A DNA stretch of 64,000 bases from Candidatus Baltobacteraceae bacterium (GTDB lineage: Bacteria > Vulcanimicrobiota > Vulcanimicrobiia > Vulcanimicrobiales > Vulcanimicrobiaceae). The notes below the pieces were generated by a model. That model did not search any database, was not told the DNA's origin, and saw nothing but the letters and a program-made list of their open reading frames with translations. The position numbers and the translations under genes are program-made. Location of the stretch: assembly GCA_036489885.1 (NCBI GenBank), contig DASXEW010000001.1:248001-312000 (forward strand), given 5' to 3'. Positions 32,288 through 41,376 of the stretch are shown piece by piece (positions within the stretch are counted from its first letter, which is position 1; the number at the start of each line of letters is the position of its first letter).

Positions 32288-33112
32288 TCAGCCTGAGCGG
32301 TTTGTCGTTCTGAAGCTCGGAAAGTTCGGCTTGCGCTTGGCGCTGAACGCGGTCACGCCCTCGATGAAGTCGGGTGTTGTGCGCAGTCGTGCGTATTCTC
32401 GGCCCTCCAGATCCATCGCGACGTGTAAGGGAGCGTCGTACGCGGCGTTCAGCACGCGTTTGAGCGTGCGGAGCGCAGGCTGCGGAAGCGCCGTCAATTC
32501 AGCTGCGAGGTTGGCGACGGTTTCGTCGAGCTGCGTTTGTGGGACGACGCTCGTCACGAGTCCCCACGCGAGCGCTTCCGCGGCGCTAATGCGACGGCCG
32601 CGCATCACCATGTCCTTGGCGCGACCGAGTCCCGCCATCCGCGCAATGCGCTGACTTCCGCCGCTGCCGGGGATCATGCCGAGGCGAATCTCCGGAAGCG
32701 CCATCAGCGTACCTTCGGCGGCAATTCGCCAATCGCACGCGAGCGCAATCTCGAGGCCAACACCGAACGTGAACCCTTGCAGCTGCGCGATCACCGGCTT
32801 TGGACAGCGTTCGGAAGCGCCGATGTTCCACGCCAAGTCGGAGAGCGCTTCGGGATCTTGCTCGAGGAATTGCGCGATGTGTCCACCGGCGCTGAACGCT
32901 TCGTTTCCGGCGCCTTTGATGACGATGACCCAAACGTCGTCGTCGTTGGTCAACTCGTCGAACAGCGATGCGAGCACGCGCCGTGCAGCGAAAGGAACCG
33001 TGTTGTGATGTTCGGCATCGTCGAGAACGATCGTCGCAACGTGACGCTGCGGCTCGCGCTCGAGGTGCAGGGCGTATTCGCGCAATTTCGCTGCGTCGTC
33101 AATGAGATTCAC
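32288..33112 (-). CDS. Enoyl-CoA hydratase/isomerase family protein (HmfE-like candidate)
   Basis: A GTG at 33112 overlaps the stop of the CoA-ligase gene (GTGA), giving 274 residues. Crotonase motifs are present: the oxyanion region GAGNEAFSAGGHIAQFLE, the first Glu in GFTFGVGLEIALACDWRIA and the second in MALPEIRLGMIPGSGGSQR, so hydratase or hydrolase chemistry is possible. It is the last gene of a five-gene operon. In the furoate pathway the corresponding HmfE acts on the oxoglutaryl-CoA intermediate; that role here is inferred from gene order. Confidence 0.87.
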   Translation of the reverse strand: MNLIDDAAKLREYALHLEREPQRHVATIVLDDAEHHNTVPFAARRVLASLFDELTNDDDVWVIVIKGAGNEAFSAGGHIAQFLEQDPEALSDLAWNIGASERCPKPVIAQLQGFTFGVGLEIALACDWRIAAEGTLMALPEIRLGMIPGSGGSQRIARMAGLGRAKDMVMRGRRISAAEALAWGLVTSVVPQTQLDETVANLAAELTALPQPALRTLKRVLNAAYDAPLHVAMDLEGREYARLRTTPDFIEGVTAFSAKRKPNFPSFRTTNRSG

Positions 33113-34524
33113 GATCGTAGGCTCACTCCTCGGCGCTCGTATTCTCCGGCGCGCAGTTTGGTACGAAGGATCTTTCCCGACGGTGACTGGGGAATCGCGC
33201 GAACGAAGATATACTCGCGCGGACGCTTGAACTGAGTCATGCCGCAGGAACGCGCGTATGTTTCCAGATGTTCTTCCTTCACCTCGCCGTTCGCTGGTTC
33301 GACGAAAGCGACGATTTTCTGGCCTAAGCGTTCGTCCGGCATTCCGATGACCGCGATGCGCGCAATCGCCGGGCAATGAGCCATCGCGTCTTCGACCTCG
33401 GCGGGATAGATGTTTTCGCCGCCGCTGATGATCATGTCGTCGATGCGGCCCAAGACAAAGAGATCACCGTCCTCGTCGATCTTGCCGGCATCTCCGGTGT
33501 GATACCATCCGTCACGAATTGCGCGCGCTTGCGCATCCGGCCGCTTCCAATATCCCGAGAATGCCTCCGGGGAACTCATGTGAACGGCAATCTCGCCATC
33601 GATGACGCTCAAGCGCTCGTTGATCCCGGCTTTGCCGGCCGACGCCGGCTTCGCGCGCAGCGTGTCGTTGATCGAGAACGTGTAAATTTCCGTCGAGCCA
33701 TAATGGTTGACGAACACGTCCGGGTTGAACGTTGCAAAGCAGCGTTCGACCAGCACCGGCGTCATCGGCGCACCGGCGAACCCGATCTTCCGCAGCGCCC
33801 TCAGATCGCGCTCCTCGAGGCTCGAATCGGCGAGCAGATCGTAAAACAGTGTGGGAGCGAGGTAGAGATTCGTAATGCGCTCCCGTTCGAGCAGGTCGAG
33901 CGCTTGCGTGGGGTCCCACCGTGGCATTGCAACGAATCTGCCGTTGAGCATCGTCATCGCGATGAGCGAACGGATCCCCATCGTATGATAGAGCGGCATC
34001 ACGCCAAGCGTTCGTTCGGAGCGGCCATAATGATTTTGCGCGATGTGCGCGAGCGCTGCGGCGCGTTCCGCGCGATGCGTTCGCAAGACACCTTTGGGAC
34101 GTCCGGTCGTCCCGGACGTGTAGAGCATGATGGAGTACGTCTCTTCGGAGACGGAGTCCGTGCTCGTCGCGGACGTGCCGTCCAGGAGCTCTTCGAAAGA
34201 AGTCGCCGCTTCGCCTATGACGCAGCGCGGCTCCGCATCTTCGATGATGAATTCGAGTTCGTCCCGTGAAAGCCGCCAATTCACCGGCGTTAACGTCGCG
34301 CCCAGCAACTGGGTTGCCCAATAGAGCGTCGCCATGGGCTCGCTGTTCCGCAGCACGGTGACGACGCGATCGCCGCGACCGACGCCACGTTGCTGCAAAC
34401 CCGAAACGACGCGCATGACACGTTCTTTCCACTGCGCGTACGTAAGCCGTATGGCTCCGTCAACGATCGCGAGCGCATTCGGTTCGCGTTCTACGGCAGC
34501 GCAAAACGTTGTACCGAGATCCAT
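33109..34524 (-). CDS. AMP-binding acyl-CoA ligase (furoyl-CoA synthetase candidate)
   Basis: The start ATG at 34524 overlaps the stop of the [2Fe-2S] subunit gene (TGATG), giving 471 residues. Adenylation motifs are LYTSGTTGRPKGVLRTHRA, NHYGSTEIYTF, GWYHTGDAGKIDEDG and the C-terminal ligase Lys in PQSPSGKILRTKLR. It activates a carboxylic acid with ATP and CoA. Sitting between a molybdo-hydroxylase and a crotonase, it fits HmfD, which makes 2-furoyl-CoA. An aromatic or heteroaromatic acid is the likely substrate. Confidence 0.9.
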   Translation of the reverse strand: MDLGTTFCAAVEREPNALAIVDGAIRLTYAQWKERVMRVVSGLQQRGVGRGDRVVTVLRNSEPMATLYWATQLLGATLTPVNWRLSRDELEFIIEDAEPRCVIGEAATSFEELLDGTSATSTDSVSEETYSIMLYTSGTTGRPKGVLRTHRAERAAALAHIAQNHYGRSERTLGVMPLYHTMGIRSLIAMTMLNGRFVAMPRWDPTQALDLLERERITNLYLAPTLFYDLLADSSLEERDLRALRKIGFAGAPMTPVLVERCFATFNPDVFVNHYGSTEIYTFSINDTLRAKPASAGKAGINERLSVIDGEIAVHMSSPEAFSGYWKRPDAQARAIRDGWYHTGDAGKIDEDGDLFVLGRIDDMIISGGENIYPAEVEDAMAHCPAIARIAVIGMPDERLGQKIVAFVEPANGEVKEEHLETYARSCGMTQFKRPREYIFVRAIPQSPSGKILRTKLRAGEYERRGVSLRS

Positions 34525-35012
34525 CAGGCCGTCGTCTCCTCGGTCGCCATGATTGCATCGACGATCGAGGTGTAACCGGTGCAGCGGCAAAGGTGACCCG
34601 CGAGGAGCTCTTCGACTTCGCGTCGCGTCGCCGAAGGACGCTCGGTCAGAAACGCCTGCGCGGAGATCAGGATACCGGGCGTGCAAAACCCGCACTGCAG
34701 TGCGTGATGTGCGCGGAAGGCTTCTTGCAACGGTGAGAGATTATCGTGGGAACCTAGCGAGGCGACGGTCTTGACCTCGGCCCCTTCCGCCTGCACCGCA
34801 AACATCAGACACGATCGCACCGCGCGACCATCGACGAGAATCGTGCACGCGCCGCAGACGCCGTGCTCGCACCCGACGTGCACGCCTTTGGCTCCGCATT
34901 GACTGCGCAAGAAATCACACAGGAGCAGACGCGGTGGTACGTCAGCCTTGACCGGCTTTCCATCGACGCGCAGGTTGATCGATGCGTGCTCGCTCTTGGA
35001 GGTTCGAATCAT
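34524..35012 (-). CDS. [2Fe-2S] subunit of a molybdenum hydroxylase (CoxS-type)
   Basis: The ATG at 35012 overlaps the stop of the FAD subunit gene (ATGA), giving 162 residues. The N-terminal plant-type ferredoxin cluster is bound by Cys in VGCEHGVCGACTILVDG with a further Cys in RSCLMF. The C-terminal cluster uses QCGFCTPGILIS and LCRCTGYTSIV. It passes electrons from the Mo site to FAD. It is translationally coupled on both sides. Confidence 0.92.
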   Translation of the reverse strand: MIRTSKSEHASINLRVDGKPVKADVPPRLLLCDFLRSQCGAKGVHVGCEHGVCGACTILVDGRAVRSCLMFAVQAEGAEVKTVASLGSHDNLSPLQEAFRAHHALQCGFCTPGILISAQAFLTERPSATRREVEELLAGHLCRCTGYTSIVDAIMATEETTA

Positions 35013-35869
35013 CGGGCACCCTCGAGCGCGCGGGACAGCGTGCGCCGGATCTGACCTTGCGCAAGCCATCGGCGATACTTCGCCGTGCCGCGCAGATCGC
35101 TGGGGGGATCGATGCGAGCGGAAGCCGTTTGTGCGACGTCTTCAATGTCGTCCGCGGTCAACGCGCGGCCGAGCCAGGCATCGGTGTCGCAACGATACGG
35201 CCGCTCGCCGACGCCGCCGAGCACGATGGAGAGTGTATCCGTCTTGCCGTCGGCATCGATGCGAACGGCACATGCCGTCGCCACGATCGCAAAGTCGCCA
35301 TGCCGTAACGCAAACTCTTCGAAGGCATATCCACAGCCTTCGCTATGCGCGGGGAACGTCGCGGCGGTTACGAGCTCATCTGCCGCAAGCGTCGTCGTGA
35401 AAAAGGAGTCGAAAAACGCGTCGGCTGCGATGCGGCGCGCCCCACGTGACGATTGCGCTTCGATCTGTGCGTTGACTGCTACGGCGACCAGTGGAACCTC
35501 GGCACTCGGATCCGCGTGCGCGAGCGAGCCACAGATCGTCCCGCGATTGCGCGTCTGGCGATGCCCGACATGTGGAAGTGCAAGCGCCAAAAGTGGAATC
35601 GCCTGTGGTATGCGCTGTTCGCGTTCGGCATCGGCTTGGCGGACGAGTGCGCCGATGTGGATGCTGCCGTTGTGGCTGCGAATGTCCGCGAGTCGAGGCA
35701 GACGATTGATATCGACGATCATCGCAGGACGCGCGAGTCGCATATTCATGGTCGGCACAAGCGATTGGCCACCGGCCAAGACCTTGGCATCCTCGCCGAA
35801 CTCGCTCAGGATCGAAAGCGCTTCTTCGAGCGTCTCGGGGCACACGTAGTCGAAGGGGGCGGGCTTCAT
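35009..35869 (-). CDS. FAD-binding subunit of a molybdenum hydroxylase (CoxM-type)
   Basis: The 286-residue protein has the FAD/pyrophosphate motif AKVLAGGQSLVPTMNMRLA and the second FAD motif NRGTICGSLAHADPSAEVP, typical of CoxM/CutM subunits. It carries electrons to the final acceptor. It overlaps the large subunit and the iron-sulfur subunit by 4 bp each, which implies fixed stoichiometry. Confidence 0.92.
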   Translation of the reverse strand: MKPAPFDYVCPETLEEALSILSEFGEDAKVLAGGQSLVPTMNMRLARPAMIVDINRLPRLADIRSHNGSIHIGALVRQADAEREQRIPQAIPLLALALPHVGHRQTRNRGTICGSLAHADPSAEVPLVAVAVNAQIEAQSSRGARRIAADAFFDSFFTTTLAADELVTAATFPAHSEGCGYAFEEFALRHGDFAIVATACAVRIDADGKTDTLSIVLGGVGERPYRCDTDAWLGRALTADDIEDVAQTASARIDPPSDLRGTAKYRRWLAQGQIRRTLSRALEGAR

Positions 35870-38310
35870 TCCGGCGTCTGCGCCTGCATGAGCGAAAAGA
35901 CGCGGCTCGGCGTCAACGGGAGCGCGACCGTGTCGATCCCGAGTGCGTCCGCAACGGCATTCGCGATCGCCACCGGAACGCTCATCGCGTTTCCTTCGCC
36001 AACACCCTTTGCTCCGAGCGGCGTAAAAGGTGATTTGACGTCAACGTGATCGATCGACACGAGCGGAATTTCGGTAGCTGACGGGATGACGTAGTCGACG
36101 AGCGTCCCGCTACGCGGACCGCCGTCTTCCTCGTAGACGAGCTCTTCGAAAAGTGCGCCACCCAAACCGTGAGCAAATCCACCGCGGATTTGACCTTCGA
36201 CGATCTTGGAATTCAAGACCGTTCCACAATCGTGCACCGTAACGTAAGAGCGAACGTCGACTCGTGATGTGTCCGGGTCAATCTCGACGTAGCAGATGTC
36301 GGACATAAATCCGTAGACGGCGGAGGAATCGACGCGATCGTTCGCATCCGGCGGCGCAAGCACGTCGATCGTGAAATGCGCCGTCTCGTAGATTCCGGGC
36401 TCCATGCCGGGTGGAAGGCCGAGCGGATGCCAATGCGCGGTGCCGGCGAGCCGCTTGAGCGACGCGTTGTGACTGCCGTCGAGCGTGTACGCCGCCGCTT
36501 CCGCGAGCACGACGTCCTCGGGCGCGACCTCAAATTGATGCGCAGCGATGGCACGAAGTTTGCGGCCAACCTTTCGCGCGGCGTCGCGAATCGCGACGGC
36601 TGCCACGGGCGCAAAGCGGCTCGAATACGAGCCCGAAGCGATCGACCATGCCGACGTTCGGGTATCCATTTCGGCTACAACATCGACCGCGTCGGGTGTT
36701 ACGCCGAGCTCTTCGGCCACGATCTGCGCCGCTACGGTCGCGTGACCTTGACCTTGTGGCGTGGTTGAAAGCCGTACCGTAATCGAACCGAGCGGATCGA
36801 TTGCGACCGTCGCGCCCTCCGTGCAACCTGATTTCGGCAGCGATCGCTCGCGAAGCTCGCGCGGTAATGCAACCGAGATATAGCCCATGTTCGAGCCGGA
36901 CGGTTCGACGACGCACGCAATTCCGATTCCGGAGTGGCGACCTTCGGCGCGCGCGTGTGCGCGTCGCGCGATCAACGCGTCGTACCCGGCGAGCTCGAGC
37001 GCGCGCTCGAACGCCGCTTCGTAGTCGCCGCTGTCATAGATTGACCCAGCCGGTGCGTGGTATGGAAACTCGTCCTTTCGAATCAAGTTTTGCCGCACGA
37101 CCTCGGCATGATCGAGACGGAGCTCGCGCGCGGTGAGCGCGATCAAGCGTTCCAGCGTGAAATATTGCTCTTGTCCGCCGTAACCCCGGTTGAGGCCGGT
37201 TGGCAGCTTGTTTGTCGTCACCAGTCGATTTCGGATTCCGACGACGGGAATGCGATAGGCTCCCGTCACCGTGCCATGCATACGATAGAGGCACGCAGGC
37301 TCAGGCGCACGGACATAGGCGCCGACGTTGTCGACTTGATCGAGACGAAGTCCTAGGATCGTCCCGTCTCGCAGCACCGCGGCTTGCGCCCACGTGACAC
37401 GATCGGTCGAGCTCGAGGCAGCGATCAGGTGCTCCAAGCGGTCTTCGATCCACTTCACAGCGACGCCGCAAAGTTTGCTCGCGAGCGAGATCAACACGAT
37501 GTACGGATAGACGTGGGCTTTTATCCCGAACGAGCCGCCGATGTCGGGAGGCACGATGATCCGCAGACGGTGGCTCGGAACACTTAGCGCGCCGGCCATG
37601 ACTGCTTGTAAGACAAACGGACCATGGAAGTTGGCGTGAACGACGTAGCTGTCGTTGCCACGCTCGTGTTTTGCGATAACGCCGTACGTTTCGATCGGCG
37701 TCGACGCGTATTTGGGGAAGTCAAAGCGCGCGCGAACTACGTGCTCGGCATTAGCGAATGCGCCGTCGACATCTCCGTAGACGAACGTACGGTCGTGAAC
37801 GACGTTCGATCCGATGTTCTCGTGCAATGCTGGGCCGTGCTCCAACGCATCATCGATCGATACGACCGCATCCAAAGGCTCATACACGACCTGGATCAGC
37901 TCGAGCGCATCTTCAGCGACGTACCGGTCGCGCGCGACGACGACGGCAACCGGTTCGCCCACGTAACGCACTTTATCGATGGCGCAGGGATAGAAAACCG
38001 GCTGCGTTTCGATTCCGACGGCGAACGGCTTGCACGCAGCCGCGACCTCCCGGCCGGTTACGACGCCGGCGACGCCGTCGAGCGCGAGTGCCCCGCTTAC
38101 GTCGATGCTTTTTATTCGCGCGTGTGCGTACGGGCTGCGCAGAATCGCTGCGTGGTGGATGTTCGGGAAGGGCTCGAGATCATCGATGAAGTGTCCCTCG
38201 CCGACCAGCAGCGCGGGATCTTCTTTGCGCGGCACCGGCTCGCCGATCCATCGTCGCGGTTTCGGGACCTTGCTTACGACCCTAGTATACGAATCTGCCA
38301 CGGCTCGCAT
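35866..38310 (-). CDS. Molybdopterin-binding large subunit of a xanthine-dehydrogenase-family hydroxylase (furoyl-CoA dehydrogenase candidate)
   Basis: The 814-residue protein has WIGEPVPRKEDPALLVGEGH, VRYVGEPVAVVVARDRYVAE, DIGGSFGIKAH and the active-site loop LPTGLNRGYGGQEQYFTLER. It lacks the Cys-containing loop of true CO dehydrogenase. TTPQGQGHATVAAQIVAEEL and the catalytic Glu in GAKGVGEGNAM are present. It holds the Mo-cytosine-dinucleotide cofactor and hydroxylates a ring or CoA ester. With the four downstream genes the order equals hmfABCDE of furoate degradation. Substrate assignment is inference; nicotinate-type hydroxylases are alternatives. Confidence 0.9.
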   Translation of the reverse strand: MRAVADSYTRVVSKVPKPRRWIGEPVPRKEDPALLVGEGHFIDDLEPFPNIHHAAILRSPYAHARIKSIDVSGALALDGVAGVVTGREVAAACKPFAVGIETQPVFYPCAIDKVRYVGEPVAVVVARDRYVAEDALELIQVVYEPLDAVVSIDDALEHGPALHENIGSNVVHDRTFVYGDVDGAFANAEHVVRARFDFPKYASTPIETYGVIAKHERGNDSYVVHANFHGPFVLQAVMAGALSVPSHRLRIIVPPDIGGSFGIKAHVYPYIVLISLASKLCGVAVKWIEDRLEHLIAASSSTDRVTWAQAAVLRDGTILGLRLDQVDNVGAYVRAPEPACLYRMHGTVTGAYRIPVVGIRNRLVTTNKLPTGLNRGYGGQEQYFTLERLIALTARELRLDHAEVVRQNLIRKDEFPYHAPAGSIYDSGDYEAAFERALELAGYDALIARRAHARAEGRHSGIGIACVVEPSGSNMGYISVALPRELRERSLPKSGCTEGATVAIDPLGSITVRLSTTPQGQGHATVAAQIVAEELGVTPDAVDVVAEMDTRTSAWSIASGSYSSRFAPVAAVAIRDAARKVGRKLRAIAAHQFEVAPEDVVLAEAAAYTLDGSHNASLKRLAGTAHWHPLGLPPGMEPGIYETAHFTIDVLAPPDANDRVDSSAVYGFMSDICYVEIDPDTSRVDVRSYVTVHDCGTVLNSKIVEGQIRGGFAHGLGGALFEELVYEEDGGPRSGTLVDYVIPSATEIPLVSIDHVDVKSPFTPLGAKGVGEGNAMSVPVAIANAVADALGIDTVALPLTPSRVFSLMQAQTPE

Positions 38311-38450
38311 TCATTCGCCGGGGCAGAGAAGCGCTCCCATTCGAGCAATAATCGTGAAGTCGTCCCTCAGTGTCGCTCGAAGTGTCATCCAGCATGCCTG
38401 AGGCCCGCGTCAGGGCCTGTCTTTGGTGCAGATCTTAGGAGAGTACGATC

Positions 38451-38627
38451 GTGCAAAAAATAGTGGTCGCTGGGTTTTTGACGCTCGCTGCAATACTATT
38501 GCCGGACAGGGGATCAAAAATCGGCGACGTCTCTTACATCACGGACGTGTCGAGCGATCGCCTAAGCTTGATCATGCACCCGGCAGAAAATTCCAGATAT
38601 TGCGCCGCTGAAGCATACAGCGCGTAA
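38451..38627 (+). CDS. Small exported peptide of 58 residues, unknown function
   Basis: A GTG start with an excellent ribosome site (AGGAGAG, seven bases upstream) opens a 58-residue frame with a signal-like N-terminus, MQKIVVAGFLTLAAILLPD. The mature part includes IGDVSYITDVSSDRLSLIMH and ends in NSRYCAAEAYSA with one Cys. I recognise no family. It occupies most of the 349-bp gap between the large Mo subunit and the S9 peptidase and is convergent with the latter. The rest of the gap holds a short GC-rich inverted repeat near 38401-38418. Confidence 0.62.
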   Translation: MQKIVVAGFLTLAAILLPDRGSKIGDVSYITDVSSDRLSLIMHPAENSRYCAAEAYSA

Positions 38628-38659
38628 ACGTCAGCCAAGATAAGTAGCTCGAGGGTAGG

Positions 38660-40519
38660 CTACTTGCGTGCGTACTGCTGTACGAACGCCATCATCCATT
38701 GATACGCTGCCATGAGATCCTTGAGATTCGAGATGCCGTGGCCTTCGTTCGGGAATACACGCAACTGCACTGGGACGCCGTTACGGCGAAGTGCCGCTGC
38801 GATGCGTTCGCTCTGCGCGACGGGTACGATTGTGTCGTTCTTGCCGGCGACGATGAAGACGGGGCGCTTGATCTCGGAGACATGTTTGAGCGGTGAAATT
38901 GATTCTAGAAACGTCCGATCGTGGGCTAGGCTTCCGTAGATGCTTTCCCGCGCTGATCGAACCTCGCCGGTGTTTTGAAGGAAGCTCACCCAATCCGCAA
39001 CGCCGTAAAAGTCGATTCCCCCCGCGAACGCGTAGGGGTAGTGATATAAACTCGCCAGCACGATGTAGCCACCGTAAGATGCACCATCAATGAAAATATT
39101 TCCGGCGTCGGCGCCACCGGAGGCAACGAGCCAATCGTGCAAGGCGCCGATGTCCTTGACGGCATTCTCGCGTTTGCGGCCATTGGCCGCATGCAAGTAG
39201 GTTCGACCGTACCCCTCACTTCCGCGGATGTTGGGATCGAGCAATGCGTAGCCGCGCGACACGACGTATTGGGCGAACGGATAGAACCAAGCGCGGTCCT
39301 GAAGTTCAGGGCCACCATGAATATCGAGAAAAACTGCCGGCTTGCCGCTGTTTTTCTTCGGTTTGAAATACCACGCGGGAATCATCCTGCCGTCAAAGCT
39401 GCGCACGTGGATAATCTGAGGTTCTGATAAACTTGCCGGCGGAATACCGTGGAAATTCGGCTTCAGAATCTGCGTCGTCTTGTGCGATTGAAGGTCATAA
39501 GACCAAATGACTTTCGGGAACGTTGGACCGGACGCTGCGTACAGCAGCAGAGTACCGTGCTTCGCGTAAATGAGGTTCTCCGCAATGTAGGGAGGCATCG
39601 AGGGTTGGTCGATTGCACGTCCCGATGAGTCGGCGACTATGACGTTGCCGTAACCGTCATTGTTCACAATATATGTCATGAGTCGGCCATCAGGCGAAAC
39701 GAGAACCTGATCGATATCGTGCGGAATGTCGACGATTGGCCGCGTCGTGCGCGTTGCGAGATCTATGCGCTGAATCGCGTGGAATTCGTTGTGTAAATCG
39801 CTAACACAGACGACGGCCCGCATGTCGGGCGTGAACTGTGAGCTATCGAAATTTGCTTCTCCCGTGTGCGGCGTAAGCAGAGTCGGCCTGCCGCTCCGCA
39901 GATCGACCGCATACAGGTCGGCATTGTACGGATTGTGGACGACCTGCACTAGGAGTCTGCGGGCGTCCGGTGACCAAGCAGTTGCGTTGGCAGATTGTGT
40001 GCTGGTATAGACGCGCCGGGCCGTTGCCGTTTTGCGGTCCAGGACGTATACGTCGAAGGCTTGTTCGTTTCGGCGGTTCGATGAGAATGCGATTTTGGAA
40101 CCGTCGGGCGAGAATGCGCCGAAGAGATGCGTGACGTTCTTTTCATGCGGAAGCAATGCCACAGAGCCGGAACGATCGTCGCGAATCGTGTAGAGTTGAT
40201 CGACGTCGCTCCCGCCGTGCGACATGGTGTACAGAATCGTGTGCGCGTCGCCGGGAATCCACCACGCGCCATGCACCGAATCCACGCCCCTCGTAAGTTG
40301 CCTTCGATGCGATCCGTCGGTGTCGACGACCCAGAGTTGCCAGCTGCCACTTTCCTCCGACGTGTACGCGATGCGCAAACCGTCCGGAGAAGTCGATATC
40401 CATGCGACGTCGGTCAGGCTGAGATAGGTTTTGAGAGGAATGCCGGGGCTGCTGCCTGCCGCGGTTTGCGGGACGAGAAGCAGCAGGGCGAGGAGTCCCA
40501 CCACGCTTCGAATCATCAT
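38660..40519 (-). CDS. S9 family (prolyl oligopeptidase-like) peptidase, exported
   Basis: The 619-residue protein begins with a signal peptide (SVVGLLALLLLVPQTAAGSS). Residues of about 35-350 are a beta-propeller with TolB/WD-like repeats (SPDGLRIAYTSEESGSWQLW; SPDGSKIAFSSNRRNEQAF). The C-terminal alpha/beta-hydrolase domain has the catalytic Ser in IDGASYGGYIVLA, Asp in VAGKNDTIVPVAQ and His in PNEGHGISN. It would cleave small peptides outside the cytoplasm. It lies between the small exported peptide and the AraC regulator; no shared operon is evident. Confidence 0.92.
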   Translation of the reverse strand: MMIRSVVGLLALLLLVPQTAAGSSPGIPLKTYLSLTDVAWISTSPDGLRIAYTSEESGSWQLWVVDTDGSHRRQLTRGVDSVHGAWWIPGDAHTILYTMSHGGSDVDQLYTIRDDRSGSVALLPHEKNVTHLFGAFSPDGSKIAFSSNRRNEQAFDVYVLDRKTATARRVYTSTQSANATAWSPDARRLLVQVVHNPYNADLYAVDLRSGRPTLLTPHTGEANFDSSQFTPDMRAVVCVSDLHNEFHAIQRIDLATRTTRPIVDIPHDIDQVLVSPDGRLMTYIVNNDGYGNVIVADSSGRAIDQPSMPPYIAENLIYAKHGTLLLYAASGPTFPKVIWSYDLQSHKTTQILKPNFHGIPPASLSEPQIIHVRSFDGRMIPAWYFKPKKNSGKPAVFLDIHGGPELQDRAWFYPFAQYVVSRGYALLDPNIRGSEGYGRTYLHAANGRKRENAVKDIGALHDWLVASGGADAGNIFIDGASYGGYIVLASLYHYPYAFAGGIDFYGVADWVSFLQNTGEVRSARESIYGSLAHDRTFLESISPLKHVSEIKRPVFIVAGKNDTIVPVAQSERIAAALRRNGVPVQLRVFPNEGHGISNLKDLMAAYQWMMAFVQQYARK

Positions 40520-40566
40520 CGAAGCGAGCCTAGCAAGGCCGCTGTTCGCGCGCTAGTACGCCCGTC

Positions 40567-41376
40567 TCATTCGGTTACGCGCCGGTATGCCGACGGCGAG
40601 ACACCCCACGTTTCGCGGAAGCTGCGGCCAAAGTGACACTGGTCGAAGAAGCCGCATGCGGCGGAAATCTCGCTGACCGGCATTTTTGTTTTGCGCAGCA
40701 GAGTCGCGGCGGCAGTCAGTCGAGTTTGCCGGAGAAAGTCACCGGGAGTGTAGCCGAACGCAGATTTGAAATCGCGATAGAGTGTCGCACGCGAGACGCC
40801 GATCTGATTGGACAGGACTGTTAAAGAAACCGGATATCGTAGCGACGAACGTATGAAGGCACGGGCATTGAGCGCTCGTCTGCGGCTGCCGCCGCCTGAA
40901 CCCTCGGCGTGGAGCGCCATGCCCGTTAACTCGTACGCCAAACCTTCCATGATCATCTCAGACGATTCGTCGGTGCGTCCGAGCTCATCGTGCATATGCG
41001 AGACGATGCGAGCGATCGAGGAGCTCGTTATGCAGAGTGGGTTTTCGAGGGCGGCTTCTACTTCGGGTTCGGCTTCGCCCGGCGCCAGCGCGACTCGAAT
41101 CAGGAGTGCGGGTTCGTCTGCGAATTCTTGCGCATGCGTTTCGAATGCGGGATGGGCGACTGCGGTCCCCGGTGTGCAAAGACGCTGGCGAGGGCCGCAG
41201 CGTTCACGATATCTTCCACGCAGCGTGAAGGTGAAATACGGAATGTCGTGCGAGTGCGCCGGCAACGCAGAACCGCTGCTGAAAGCGCCTTCGGTGATGA
41301 CAAATGGACCCGCAACGCTGCGTCGGAGCAGGTTCCCGAAGTAATCTGAGGCTCCCAGCGGGTGGTCAGTAAGCAA
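40567..41376 (-). CDS. AraC family transcriptional regulator
   Basis: The N-terminal cupin-like sensor is recognisable in LPAHSHDIPYFTFTLRGRYR. The C-terminus has two helix-turn-helix motifs (LTVLSNQIGVSRATLYRDF and VSEISAACGFFDQCHFGRSF, then RETWGVSPSAYRR). The start is uncertain: the open frame extends back into the gamma-glutamyltransferase gene, and TTG at 41376 leaves a short overlap with that gene's stop, compatible with coupling. The target is unknown; the adjacent peptidases are candidates. Confidence 0.82.
   Translation of the reverse strand: MLTDHPLGASDYFGNLLRRSVAGPFVITEGAFSSGSALPAHSHDIPYFTFTLRGRYRERCGPRQRLCTPGTAVAHPAFETHAQEFADEPALLIRVALAPGEAEPEVEAALENPLCITSSSIARIVSHMHDELGRTDESSEMIMEGLAYELTGMALHAEGSGGGSRRRALNARAFIRSSLRYPVSLTVLSNQIGVSRATLYRDFKSAFGYTPGDFLRQTRLTAAATLLRKTKMPVSEISAACGFFDQCHFGRSFRETWGVSPSAYRRVTE

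Noticed and set aside
35866-38310. Calling the Mo enzyme an aerobic CO dehydrogenase
   Set aside because: The active-site loop lacks the Cys-containing form I motif, and CoA ligase and crotonase partners point to an acid substrate.
38366-38418. Possible third copy of the dispersed repeat (TGTCATCC near 38381) and an adjacent GC-rich inverted repeat
   Set aside because: Only about eight bases match the repeat, and the inverted repeat lacks a convincing T-run, so neither was listed.
37624-38463. Plus-strand frame of 279 codons
   Set aside because: It is antisense to the N-terminus of the large Mo subunit and shows no recognisable motif.
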